This document shows positions 42,848 to 52,282 of a stretch of DNA of 64,000 bases, piece after piece. Both the position numbers and the translations under genes were made by a program. Under the pieces are notes generated by a model. It was not told the DNA's origin. It was given only the letters and a program-made list of their open reading frames with translations, and did no database searches. Numbering within the stretch: position 1 is the stretch's first letter; each line of letters starts with the position of its first letter. This DNA comes from Cytophagaceae bacterium. GTDB lineage: Bacteria; Bacteroidota; Bacteroidia; Cytophagales; Cytophagaceae. The stretch covers positions 1 through 64,000 of the forward strand of contig JALONH010000003.1 in the NCBI GenBank assembly GCA_025455005.1. Reading direction: 5' to 3'.

Positions 42848-45238
42848 ATGAAATATATTTACCTTTTATTAACCGTTACTATATTCTCAATATCCGCCTC
42901 TCTACAAGGTCAAACTGGAACAGTAAGTGGATATGTTAAAACAGCCGATAGTGTAGCATTATATATGGCATCTATACAAGTAAAAGGAACAACATTAGGA
43001 GCCAATACCCATGCGGATGGTTCTTTTATAGTAAAAAATATTCCGGTGGGGAATCAAGTATTGATTATTCGTTATGTAGGACTTGCTTCTATAGAATATC
43101 CAATATTAGTACGAGTAAATGAAACTATTCTTATAAATATTTATTTTCAACAATCCTCTAGTGAGATGCCTAAGGTCGTCATTGAAGATAAAGTCTCAAC
43201 GTATATTAATCCACCTTCACCTGAAACCACCCGATTACCTTTAACAAATCTAGAAAATCCACAATCAATACAAGTTATTAATCAAGAAATAATCCAAGAT
43301 CGACAAATTCAATCGGTTGGTGAGGCAACAAAATCGATGGTCGGTATTAATGCTTTTAGTTCTTCACAGTACAGTGATTATGTAATGAGAGGTTTTAGAA
43401 CTAGTCCAGGAAACTTTGCTTATAATGGTATGCGCGGAGATTTTTATCAATTTGATCAAGCCACCTTAACATACAATATAGAACGAATTGAAGCCATAAA
43501 AGGACCTGCTTCTGTATTATTCAGTGCAGGTAATCCTGGTGGTGTTATAAATCATATTACTAAAAAAGCCCAAGCTGCTAAGCGTTATGAATTAAACTAT
43601 ACATTTGGTTCTTTTCAACAACATAGAATACTAGCAGATGCAACGAGTGCCATAACGAACAATAAAAAACTTTTATATCGTTTAGTAGTAGGTTATGAAA
43701 ATACCGGTCAATTAGATGAAAATTTAAAAATTAAAAATATTTTTTTAGCTCCACAACTACAGTATAACTTTAGTAATCGCACTTCTATAAACTATGAATT
43801 CAATTATTCTAACGACAATAGAACGATGGGTTTTAACAGAGGGATACCGGCATTGTTTTTACCGACAACGAATACGTGGATGTTAGATCGATTTCCGAAT
43901 TACAGATCTTTAGTAGATCCTAATGGGACTTCTATTAGAAATACGCAATCCCATCAATTCACTTTTAAGCATAATTTTAATGATCAAATTCAATTGGTCA
44001 CCCTATATCGAGCCGTTGGGTCATCTACTTTCCAAGCTGACTTATCTCCGGGAGCATGGGGTATTGGAGCAACAAACGATTCTATACCGTTAGAAAATAG
44101 ATATTGGAATGAAAAATTATATAATCATCAAGTATCATCTTATTTACTTGTTGCATTAGGTAAAGATAAGTTTATTAAAAACAATCTTGTTTTTGGTATT
44201 GATGCCAATATAGGTGGTAGAACTGCAGAGTATGCTGGTTTTCAAGAAAGGATTGTATCTGTATGGAATCCTAGTTTTGGTTGGGGCTTTTATGATAAAA
44301 ATAGTATCCAACAAAATATGTCGACTGCTAGTTATCAGTCTGGATGGAATGAACGCACTATTCTTTTAGCTTCCTATATACAAGATCAAATTAGTATAGG
44401 AGAAAAAATTAAAGTTCTTTTAGGGGGTAGATTAGAATCTCATAATTTCAAAACCGATTATTTTGATTTAGTATCAAAACAAGAAACATCTAGAGATAGT
44501 TTGAGTGCTACACAATTTTTACCAAGAGTAGGATTAGTTTATCAGCCAATAAAAGATATTGCTTTTTATTATAGTTATTCAGAAGGATTTCAACCTCAAT
44601 GGGCTTCTAATATAGCAGGAGGAGGGCCATTTACTCCCGAACGTAGTCGTCAACACGAAGTAGGTGTCAAAAAAGAATGGTTAGAAAATAGATTACTTAC
44701 TACTATCGCACTCTATCATATTCAAAAGTATGATGTATTAGCACCGGATCCTACTGATACGAATGGACTTCGATTAGTACAGATTTCTAACGTGTATAGT
44801 AAAGGAATAGAATTATCTGTTCAGGGGAAAGTATCTAAAGAACTAAATGTTATAGCAAACTATTCCTATAATGAAGCACGTACTCCCGGTGATTCAGGGT
44901 ACGATGGTTTTCCTGCTGGCTGGTTCCCTAATGCACCTAATCACAATGGAAATATTTGGATGAAGTATACTTTTTCAAAAGGTATATTCAAAAATGTAGG
45001 AATTGGTTCTGGTATTAATTACGTAGGCAAACGCACTACGTATACGCCTGGATTTGAAATTCCTTCGTTCACAACTATAGATGCAGCCATCAGTTACAAT
45101 TATAATAAATTTAATTTTGGATTTAATATTTATAATATTGGTAACACTACATACTGGAACGGAGCCTATGGACCATCTAATCTATGGCCTGGTAATCCTA
45201 CTTCTTTCCGATTTAGTGTAGGGTATATATTTAAATAA
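42848..45238 (+). CDS. TonB-dependent siderophore receptor with carboxypeptidase-regulatory-like domain
   Basis: Second ferri-siderophore receptor, 796 residues from ATG 42848 (MKYIYLLLTVTIFS). An earlier in-frame ATG at 42815 is rejected because the -7 box overlaps it. Signal peptide (1-22), regulatory-like domain (about 23-110), plug (about 135-245, with NPQSIQVINQEII and IKGPASVLFSAGNPGG) and a barrel ending FRFSVGYIFK. It shares the regulatory site with the receptor at 37008 but only moderate sequence likeness, so the two probably take different siderophores under one regulator. Confidence 0.93.
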   Translation: MKYIYLLLTVTIFSISASLQGQTGTVSGYVKTADSVALYMASIQVKGTTLGANTHADGSFIVKNIPVGNQVLIIRYVGLASIEYPILVRVNETILINIYFQQSSSEMPKVVIEDKVSTYINPPSPETTRLPLTNLENPQSIQVINQEIIQDRQIQSVGEATKSMVGINAFSSSQYSDYVMRGFRTSPGNFAYNGMRGDFYQFDQATLTYNIERIEAIKGPASVLFSAGNPGGVINHITKKAQAAKRYELNYTFGSFQQHRILADATSAITNNKKLLYRLVVGYENTGQLDENLKIKNIFLAPQLQYNFSNRTSINYEFNYSNDNRTMGFNRGIPALFLPTTNTWMLDRFPNYRSLVDPNGTSIRNTQSHQFTFKHNFNDQIQLVTLYRAVGSSTFQADLSPGAWGIGATNDSIPLENRYWNEKLYNHQVSSYLLVALGKDKFIKNNLVFGIDANIGGRTAEYAGFQERIVSVWNPSFGWGFYDKNSIQQNMSTASYQSGWNERTILLASYIQDQISIGEKIKVLLGGRLESHNFKTDYFDLVSKQETSRDSLSATQFLPRVGLVYQPIKDIAFYYSYSEGFQPQWASNIAGGGPFTPERSRQHEVGVKKEWLENRLLTTIALYHIQKYDVLAPDPTDTNGLRLVQISNVYSKGIELSVQGKVSKELNVIANYSYNEARTPGDSGYDGFPAGWFPNAPNHNGNIWMKYTFSKGIFKNVGIGSGINYVGKRTTYTPGFEIPSFTTIDAAISYNYNKFNFGFNIYNIGNTTYWNGAYGPSNLWPGNPTSFRFSVGYIFK

Positions 45239-45279
45239 AAAAATTAAAGCCCATATTAATTCGTTTGGGCTTTAATTTT
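45238..45279. terminator. Bidirectional rho-independent terminator
   Basis: AAATTAAAGCCCA (45241-45253) pairs with TGGGCTTTAATTT (45266-45278), loop of 12 bases, with A- and T-runs. It separates the receptor gene (plus) and prfB (minus). Confidence 0.85.
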
Positions 45280-46356
45280 TACTGCATCAACAAATATGCT
45301 TTAATATAATCGTCTAAATCACCGGCCAAAACATTATCTACATCTGTCCGTTCAACTCCTGTACGAACATCTTTGATAAGTTTATACGGAAATAAAACAT
45401 AGTTACGTATTTGTGAACCAAAATCAATTTTCTTTTTTGTACCCTCAATCGCAGCTTTAGCTTCGTTTCGTTTATCAATTTCGATTTGATATAGTTTCGA
45501 TTTTAATAATTTCAAGGCTCGTTCTTTATTTTGATTTTGTGAGCGCTCTTGTTGGCATTCTATAATTAATCCAGAAGGTTTATGTTTTAAGCGAACGGCC
45601 GTTTCTACTTTGTTGACATTTTGTCCCCCCGCACCACCGGCACGGAAAGTATCCCATTCAATATCTCCTAAATTTATTTCAATATGAATGGTATCGTCTG
45701 CTTCAGGATATACATAAACGGAAGCGAACGAGGTCTGGCGTTTTCCATCTGCATTAAAAGGTGAATCGCGTACTAATCGGTGTACACCGATCTCGGATTT
45801 TAAATGACCGTATGCAAACTCTCCTTCTATACCGAGTGAGACAAATTTCACTCCTGCTACTTCTCCCGGTTGATAGGAAATTTCTCGTACAGTATAGCCG
45901 TGTTTTTCACCCCACATGATGTACATGCGCATCAACATGGAGGCCCAATCGTTACTCTCTGTACCTCCCGCTCCTGGATTTATTTCTATCACCGCACTTA
46001 AAGCATCTTCCTCGTTACTGAGCATTTTTTTATACTCCAGCTCTTCTAATGTTTTTAAAGTATCTGCCAATTCGATATCAAATTCACCTTCTGAAACATC
46101 ACCGGCTTCAAAAAATTCATATAAAGTGTCCAAATCTTCCATTTTTTTGGCTAACACTTGATAAGGTACGGTCCAAAATTTCAAAGACTTGATTTCTTTC
46201 ATTTGTTTTTCGGCTTCTTTTGGGTTATCCCAAAATCCTGGTGCTGCCGATTTTTCAGTAAGTTCTTGAATGGCTTCTATTTTAGCGTCGAAGTCAAAGA
46301 TACCCCCTTAGAGCCGAAACACGAGCTCTTACATCTTTCAATTGATCCGTGGTCAT
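45279..46356 (-). CDS. prfB: Peptide chain release factor 2, with programmed +1 frameshift
   Basis: Releases the peptide at UGA and UAA stop codons. A short first frame starts at ATG 46356 ([20 protein letters not shown]) and meets TGA at 46294-46296. The slippery site CTTTGAC (46293-46299) preceded by AGGGGG (SD-like, 46303-46308) is the classical +1 site of prfB; the ribosome skips one base and continues with GAC for 338 more residues (358 in total, normal for RF2). RF2 hallmarks: SPF in RDSPFNADG and GGQ in [10 protein letters not shown]. Shortage of RF2 raises frameshifting, so the gene is autoregulated. Not a pseudogene. Confidence 0.95.
46293..46308 (-). promoter_or_regulatory. prfB: Programmed frameshift site of prfB
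   Basis: Reading on the minus strand: AGGGGG, TAT, CTT, TGA, C. The SD-like run sits three bases before the slippery CTT, the spacing known to stimulate the +1 shift in many bacteria. This is of note in Bacteroidota, where Shine-Dalgarno pairing is little used for initiation. Confidence 0.93.
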
Positions 46357-46376
46357 AACAATCCAATTTAAGGAAT

Positions 46377-46384
46377 CAAATATA
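46377..46384 (-). promoter_or_regulatory. Promoter -7 box for prfB
   Basis: TATATTTG on the minus strand fits TAnnTTTG, 20 bases before the prfB ATG at 46356. No good TTG upstream at the right distance. Confidence 0.4.
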
Positions 46385-46410
46385 CTACTAAATAATGGAA
46401 TCTACCGATT

Positions 46411-46962
46411 CTATTTCTCAGGCATCCAATACGATTCTTCTGAACCAGACAGAAGATTTAAGTATCGAGACAATACAAATAAAAAATCGGATAACCGATT
46501 AAGATAGGGTATAATTAAGGGATGTATCGCTTCTTGTTGTTGTAACCTAACGATTAGTCGCTCCGAACGCCTACAAATAGTCCTACTAACATGTGCTAGG
46601 GCTACAGATTCTATAGGTGGCGGTAAAACAAAATATTTTTGAATCGGCAACAGCTCTGTCATTTCATCCATACACTTTTCTAATTGTTCAATATGTTCTT
46701 CGGATAAAGAGGCTGTATACAAATGTTGTTTGTTGCTTTCTGTTGCCAAGGCTGCACCTATCTCAAATAATAACCATTGGGCTTTTTCTAACTCGCTATA
46801 CCCTTTTGTTGCGACAGGAATTTTTGATCGTAACAATGCAAGTGTTGCGTTGAGTTCGTCAGTTGTGCCGTATGCTTCTAAGCGAATATCATCCTTCGTA
46901 ACACGTGTTCCACCCAAAAGCGAGGAAGTGCCCTTATCTCCGGTCTTAGTATATATCTTCAT
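46411..46962 (-). CDS. Cob(I)yrinic acid a,c-diamide adenosyltransferase, PduO type
   Basis: Transfers the adenosyl group of ATP to cob(I)alamin to make adenosylcobalamin. The 183 residues have the PduO-type N-terminal TKTGDKGTSSLLGGTRV, GTTDELNA, and the late RTICRRSERLIV element of the active site. No other cobalamin gene is in the window, so the enzyme likely serves salvage. It is 25 bases after the end of the large TPR gene in the same direction. Confidence 0.94.
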   Translation of the reverse strand: MKIYTKTGDKGTSSLLGGTRVTKDDIRLEAYGTTDELNATLALLRSKIPVATKGYSELEKAQWLLFEIGAALATESNKQHLYTASLSEEHIEQLEKCMDEMTELLPIQKYFVLPPPIESVALAHVSRTICRRSERLIVRLQQQEAIHPLIIPYLNRLSDFLFVLSRYLNLLSGSEESYWMPEK

Positions 46963-46987
46963 ATCTATTGAACACGTAAATGGTCTT

Positions 46988-49900
46988 TTAGTTTATTCCT
47001 TGCAATGTATTGACTTGAGCTTGTATTTGTTTGATTTGTTGTGTTGTTAAATAGGGACTAAATCGTTGGACTTCATTTTCTATACCAGTATATAGACCTT
47101 GTTGTACATATAATTGTATCAATTCCCAACCCATTTGTCCGGAAGTAAAGTGTATGTCAGATAATCGATTGTAATCATCTAAAGTAGTAAAGGCCGATGT
47201 GTTTAAGGTTAATCGACGTAAACAATCAAATACAAGTCTTTTTTCATATCCTGCAGATTGAATAGCTTTTGCATACAGTATTCCGGCACCTAGCGTGTCA
47301 CCCTTAACTACTTTTAGCTTTCCTTCAATGTAAGGAAGGATTCCTTTATCATCGACACTCAATTTTATTCCCTTTGCTTGTGATTGAAGTTGTTCCCATT
47401 GTTCCAATCCTATCATATTAAATACCATTTCACGATTGGAAAGGGCTATTAAACCAGGATCTACTGTTTCCGGAATGAAAAGTTGACTTAATATGATATT
47501 GGCATTAGTATAATCCCCTTGACTATTAAAATATTGAGCTAAGGCTAATTCAAGCGATAGTCGTAAGTTTAAATCTTTCAATGCTTGAGTGTAAGAAAGT
47601 ACTACAGTAGGAGAAAGTGTTCGACCATAATAATACATATACTGAGCTTTGGATTGTTCGCTTAGTGTATCATATCCTATTGATTGTATAGGCCTTGTAG
47701 AGCGCATTAACGCCGTTGCTGTATTTTTTATTTCCGGAGATAGGGATGTAGTAAGTGTAGTTAATAATTCTGTATGTTCTTGTAACGATTGGATTTCAGC
47801 AACAGCTAGTAAATAGGGGATATACGTCCACTGTTGTTGTTTGATTCTTATTTGATCGTAACTGTTGATGGCTTCACCATATAATCCGGATCGCAACTGC
47901 CAATATGCCAACATGTCAAAATAGGTATCGTCTTCTGTTTGAATGGCAATATTTTTAAGGGAGGTAAGTGCATGGACTATATCTTGTCTGGAATAAAATT
48001 CAAACATCAGTTGAGATATCAATAATGATTCACCCCAGACATCATTTTCTGGTTGACGAATATATTGTTGCAAGAGATCAGCGAGTGTAGAGTCGTTACT
48101 CTTGAGATGGGAAAGCGTATAATTATTTAAAATGGTAAAGATATAAGGATCCAATATAGAATCGGTACGAATACCTTCCGGTAAACTATAGGAAGGAAGG
48201 ACTCCGGCTATAGCTTCATAACCCAAGCTGTTGGCTAATAAACCGGATATGCTATTCGGAGTGAATTTTTTAATAATGGCTGAACAAGCTTCAAAATTTG
48301 CATCTGCCGCTTGATAGGCAAGCAAGTTCGATACGGCTATATCTTTATTTCCCTTTTCAATCGATTGTTGATAAAAATAAATACTGGAGTCGCTATCCGG
48401 CATTTTATGGTATAGATAACCTAAATTATTGTACAAACGATGGGAAGAAGGGTAATCTAAAAGTCCATCTTTCAATAAAAAAATAGCAGGAAATAGTTGG
48501 TTGTTGTTTATATAAAAATTGCTGATTGCAATATACGCTTTTTCGGTTGGGTGGAGATAGATGAGATTTTGTAAATATTCAAATGCTTTTTCTTTTTCTT
48601 CTAACTCGGAATGGTATGCGGCTAATACATAATTTACTTTTTGTGATATCCGAGCATGTAAAACAGCTTCTTGATAATGTTGATAAGCTATTGCAGTATC
48701 TTTCTCTTCCCAATAGGCATCCCCCACGTGGGTATAGTATCCTGTTTTGGCTAACGCAATGGACACAAAATTACTATGAAAATGAATCGCTATCATACCG
48801 ACAAAACCTATCAAAGTCATACTAAATAAAGAGATACGTGCCGGCTTATAAAAAACTTTATATACTTCAATAGGTTGTAAATATACCATCCAAAAATTAA
48901 TTAGTACGTAGATGAATAGAGCAACACCAATGGCCAAATGCGCATAAATGTAAACGCGCTCTATTAAGGAAATCAGTGCATCGTTGGCGGACATATAAGC
49001 GGTAGCTAACGTAAGAGTGGCAATAATCGCTAAAGATAAGTATAATAAGCCACCTAAAGGTTGAAATGGAATAGCGGAGCCTAAGACGTCTTCTTTCAAC
49101 CGTTGAATCCAGATTCCGAGGATAACGGAGAATAGGAATAAAAAAAGGGTGGGTAATAAAATAATATTTATATCTACTATACCCGATTTTACGAACCACA
49201 ATAGTCCAAGGTTAGCAAAATATAATAACCCTAAAATAAGAAAGTTCCATGCTCTGTTACCGGAATCACTAATAGTAGTCTTACCTGTTGACGTGAGTAC
49301 TACAAAAAAATGAATAGTATCTTTAGCCGTTATTAATATAAATAATATAGTGATGATTAAAGCTGGTAACATGCTGTAGTGTGAGGATAGTAACCATGCA
49401 CTTTCACGTTCACTGAAGAAGTAAAATAAAATCCCTAAAAGTATATGTATGGCGATAAAGGTTACTAATCGATTAACCAATCGAACAGTTGCTCCATAAG
49501 CATGAAAATAATAGGATACACCTACTGATAGTAGTATAAATCCTATGATAGGTATCCGTGATTCTATACCAAAGAGAGATAAAACTTCTGATTTTCCACT
49601 TACTAAAAAAAACATATAGAGTCCCATACCCATGATGTAGAACCAAAGTTCTGTATATGTTAAAATAGTAAGTATAAAACTAAAGGCTGTGAGCATACCT
49701 ATGAAATGCCAACTACCAATCCATGTATGGGTCTGATAGGGTAAAGTATTGTATCGATCTATAATAAACATTACGTCTCTATCTTGGGAAATAGGAACTT
49801 GATTCAGCGTAAATTGGTCTATAATGACAGTGTTCTGTAACCACTCACCACTATGAGACCAAGGAATAGAGTAATCTTCACCAACAGCATAGGCTACAAG

Positions 49901-49996
49901 AAGATATACAATAGAAGAGAGAAGTATAATAAGTAAGGCTACGAAAAGGTTTCTGTAAATAGAATCCCAACGTAGCCAATAAAATTGTTCACGCAT
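46988..49996 (-). CDS. Large membrane protein with TPR-rich C-terminal half
   Basis: A 1002-residue protein. N-terminal half (about 1-430) has about ten to twelve hydrophobic helices (near 17-38, 95-120, 130-150, 155-170 and so on); the C-terminal half (about 440-1000) is soluble and helical with TPR patterns such as AIAYQHYQEAVLHARISQK, AYIAISNFYINNNQLFPAIFLL and LYNNLGYLYHKMPDSDSSIYFY. The shape recalls glycosyltransferase-like or O-antigen-ligase-like proteins with TPR tails, but no catalytic motif is evident. Located next to gatC (17 bases). I do not know its function. Confidence 0.7.
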   Translation of the reverse strand: MREQFYWLRWDSIYRNLFVALLIILLSSIVYLLVAYAVGEDYSIPWSHSGEWLQNTVIIDQFTLNQVPISQDRDVMFIIDRYNTLPYQTHTWIGSWHFIGMLTAFSFILTILTYTELWFYIMGMGLYMFFLVSGKSEVLSLFGIESRIPIIGFILLSVGVSYYFHAYGATVRLVNRLVTFIAIHILLGILFYFFSERESAWLLSSHYSMLPALIITILFILITAKDTIHFFVVLTSTGKTTISDSGNRAWNFLILGLLYFANLGLLWFVKSGIVDINIILLPTLFLFLFSVILGIWIQRLKEDVLGSAIPFQPLGGLLYLSLAIIATLTLATAYMSANDALISLIERVYIYAHLAIGVALFIYVLINFWMVYLQPIEVYKVFYKPARISLFSMTLIGFVGMIAIHFHSNFVSIALAKTGYYTHVGDAYWEEKDTAIAYQHYQEAVLHARISQKVNYVLAAYHSELEEKEKAFEYLQNLIYLHPTEKAYIAISNFYINNNQLFPAIFLLKDGLLDYPSSHRLYNNLGYLYHKMPDSDSSIYFYQQSIEKGNKDIAVSNLLAYQAADANFEACSAIIKKFTPNSISGLLANSLGYEAIAGVLPSYSLPEGIRTDSILDPYIFTILNNYTLSHLKSNDSTLADLLQQYIRQPENDVWGESLLISQLMFEFYSRQDIVHALTSLKNIAIQTEDDTYFDMLAYWQLRSGLYGEAINSYDQIRIKQQQWTYIPYLLAVAEIQSLQEHTELLTTLTTSLSPEIKNTATALMRSTRPIQSIGYDTLSEQSKAQYMYYYGRTLSPTVVLSYTQALKDLNLRLSLELALAQYFNSQGDYTNANIILSQLFIPETVDPGLIALSNREMVFNMIGLEQWEQLQSQAKGIKLSVDDKGILPYIEGKLKVVKGDTLGAGILYAKAIQSAGYEKRLVFDCLRRLTLNTSAFTTLDDYNRLSDIHFTSGQMGWELIQLYVQQGLYTGIENEVQRFSPYLTTQQIKQIQAQVNTLQGIN

Positions 49997-50013
49997 GTTT
50001 AATAGAAATTTCC

Positions 50014-50301
50014 TTAACTTAAGAATTTAGGGACACGAAAATAATCCGTATCTTTTTTAGGGGCGTTAGATAATGCTTCTTGATGCGTTAATGTTATTTT
50101 AACTTCATCTTCCCGCAAGACATTAATTTCATGGCTCATATGAATCAACGGCTCCACGGAGGTTGTATCGAGTTCATTTAGTTTTTCCATCCAGACTAAT
50201 ATTTTATTAAAATCTCCGGAAAAGTTTTTTAGTTCTTCTTCGGTAAATTCTAATCGAGCCAAGTAGGCTATCTTTTTAATTTCTTCTGCAGTTATACTCA
50301 T
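50014..50301 (-). CDS. gatC: Asp/Glu-tRNA amidotransferase subunit C
   Basis: Small subunit of the GatCAB complex that makes Gln-tRNA(Gln) or Asn-tRNA(Asn) by transamidation. 95 residues, normal length, with IKKIAYLARLEFTEEELKNF near the start and LREDEV in the second half. gatA and gatB are not in the window. It overlaps the end of the broken plsC by 4 bases (ATGA). Confidence 0.94.
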   Translation of the reverse strand: MSITAEEIKKIAYLARLEFTEEELKNFSGDFNKILVWMEKLNELDTTSVEPLIHMSHEINVLREDEVKITLTHQEALSNAPKKDTDYFRVPKFLS

Positions 50302-50980
50302 ATTGCTATCGTAGGATGAAATTTTTCTAACGTTTCACTAATTTGTTTAAAGGTTTGCTGTTTTAAAAGATCCACATCATTTAAGGTAAGACCTTTTGTT
50401 TCTATCGGGGCATGAAGGATGGTGTGCATCAAATGCCTTCTCGGTACAAATTTACCATCATCCGGCAATATTTTCCAATTATTTACGATAGTCATGGGAA
50501 CAATTGGGATTTGTTTCTCTATAGCCATTCGGAAAGCACCAAATTATAGCCCAAACTTAATTTTTCAAGGGATTGAATCATGGTATCATACCGACTGCGT
50601 GTACTTTTGCGATCTACGGGTATGTATAAATTTCGAAACATATAACCGAATAATGGCAATTTTGCAAGGGACGCTTTACCGATAAAGGCATTGTATCCCG
50701 GTAAAGCAAAACAAATAGTAGGAATATCTAAGAAAGAGGTATGGTTAGCACAATAGATATATTGTTGTTTAGAGGAAGGGGTAAATTGCCATTCTATTTT
50801 CGTTTTAAGAAAACAAGAATAAAAGACGGTGTGTGCCCATATACGATTCATAAAATGTCCATATTTTTTCCAAGATTCTCGTTGAATGAAGAGAACAAAA
50901 AATGGATATAAGAGTAAAAAGACGACAACAAAGCAGGTCCATACCCATATCATGTATATTTTTTCGGTGACAGCTTTCAT
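50298..50980 (-). pseudogene. Broken 1-acyl-sn-glycerol-3-phosphate acyltransferase (PlsC family)
   Basis: PlsC-like acyltransferases add the second acyl chain to lysophosphatidic acid. The first frame (50519-50980, 153 codons) has one membrane helix and the HX4D motif (NHTSFLD) and stops after GYNLVLSEWL. The rest continues in another frame from about 50540 (GAFRMAIEKQIPIVPM, a typical PlsC segment) to 50298. The motif FPEGT and about 20 residues normally between these parts are missing. This looks like a short out-of-frame deletion, so the gene is probably inactive, unless the assembly has an error. The loss of the second catalytic block makes restoring function by simple slippage unlikely. 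Confidence 0.8.
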
Positions 50981-50981
50981 T

Positions 50982-51530
50982 TTACTTCTTTAAAAAAATA
51001 GATGCTTTTAAAATTCCGGCTATACTTAAGCTATCGGTTATTTTCCCTTCCATGACCCACTGAACGGCTTCGCTCAGTAAAAGACGTTTTACTTGAAGTA
51101 CTTCGGTATCTTCCGGTTCACTGTCCCCAGATTGTAAGTCCATGGCTAAAAATAAAAAGCCTTCTTCATCGGTAACAGAATTGGAGGTGTGTATCCTTCC
51201 CAGGTCGTGCCATCGAGCAGCAGTAAAACCCGTTTCTTCTTTTAATTCACGAGCCGCCGTAGCTATCGGAGACTCATTTAAAGGCCCTCCACCTTCCGGA
51301 ATCTCCCAAGAATATTCATTTAATGTATAACGGAATTGACCAACCAAATACGTATAGCCCTCCTGATCAACCGGCACGATACCAATTGCTTTATTCTTAA
51401 ACGAAACGACACCATATATTCCAGGTGTCCCTGTAGGTTTTAATACTTGATCCTCCCGAACTGATATCCAAGGATTATCATAAATAGAAGCCGTACTGAC
51501 CGTAGTCCAGGGGTTATCCAAAGATTGCAT
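50982..51530 (-). CDS. NUDIX hydrolase (ADP-ribose pyrophosphatase-like)
   Basis: Hydrolyses nucleoside diphosphate derivatives, most likely ADP-ribose or a nucleotide sugar. From ATG 51530 (MQSLDNPWTTVS) 182 residues; longer frames upstream have a hydrophobic N-terminus unlike the family and run into the rnhB promoter area. The NUDIX box is GGPLNESPIATAARELKEETGF (positions of G, E, REL-EE-G all present). One base lies between it and the plsC remnant. Confidence 0.9.
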   Translation of the reverse strand: MQSLDNPWTTVSTASIYDNPWISVREDQVLKPTGTPGIYGVVSFKNKAIGIVPVDQEGYTYLVGQFRYTLNEYSWEIPEGGGPLNESPIATAARELKEETGFTAARWHDLGRIHTSNSVTDEEGFLFLAMDLQSGDSEPEDTEVLQVKRLLLSEAVQWVMEGKITDSLSIAGILKASIFLKK

Positions 51531-51667
51531 ACTCCAAAATTTTACGAAGATACATAATTGATAGCACTTTAAAGCGTAAATCGGAATGGATAACGTGTAG
51601 ATAAGTATGAGTATAATTATGTGGATAAATATTCTCTCTTTTGAATTCGAATGTGTAATTTTGAAAA

Positions 51668-52273
51668 ATGCCATTGTTATCTCATCATACTGCGGGGTTA
51701 GTTGAAGCCGGTGTAGACGAAGCCGGTAGAGGTTGTTTAGCCGGACCGGTCGTTGCGGCTGCTGTGGTATTGCCTTCGGATTATAAGCACTCGTTGCTAA
51801 ATGACTCTAAAAAGTTGACAGCCAAACAGCGCTTGTTATTACGAGAAGATATTCTTCGAGATGCTCTTGATTTTCACATTGCGGAGGTTTCTCATGTCAT
51901 CATCGATGAAATAAATATTTTACAAGCGACGATGAAGGCAATGCATAAAGCCATAAAGGGTTTGAAAAAAGTTAAACCGGAGATACTCTTAATCGATGGA
52001 AATCAATTTAAATCCTATCCCGGAATTCGACATGAAACCATTGTACAAGGAGATGGAAAGTATCTGTCCATCGCTGCTGCATCCGTTTTGGCCAAGACGT
52101 ATCGTGACGATTGGATGGTGAAATTGTCCAAAGAATTCCCTCAATATGGATGGGATGTAAATGCCGGCTATGCTACCGAAAAACATCGCCAGGCTATACA
52201 AACCTATGGCTTCACTCCGTATCATCGAAAATCATTTCATTTAAAACCTACTCAACTTGATTTATTTAGTTAA
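51668..52273 (+). CDS. rnhB: Ribonuclease HII
   Basis: Removes RNA from RNA-DNA hybrids, including single ribonucleotides. 201 residues, normal length. Hallmarks: GVDEAGRGCLAGPV (first catalytic Asp-Glu pair), the acidic element LLIDGN and the late RDDWM region. Divergent from the NUDIX gene; gcvT follows after 9 bases. Confidence 0.96.
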   Translation: MPLLSHHTAGLVEAGVDEAGRGCLAGPVVAAAVVLPSDYKHSLLNDSKKLTAKQRLLLREDILRDALDFHIAEVSHVIIDEINILQATMKAMHKAIKGLKKVKPEILLIDGNQFKSYPGIRHETIVQGDGKYLSIAAASVLAKTYRDDWMVKLSKEFPQYGWDVNAGYATEKHRQAIQTYGFTPYHRKSFHLKPTQLDLFS

Positions 52274-52282
52274 TCCATCAAT

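Noticed and set aside
46202-46356. prfB considered as frameshifted pseudogene
   Set aside because: The CTTTGAC site with AGGGGG upstream is the known programmed frameshift of prfB, and both parts are conserved.
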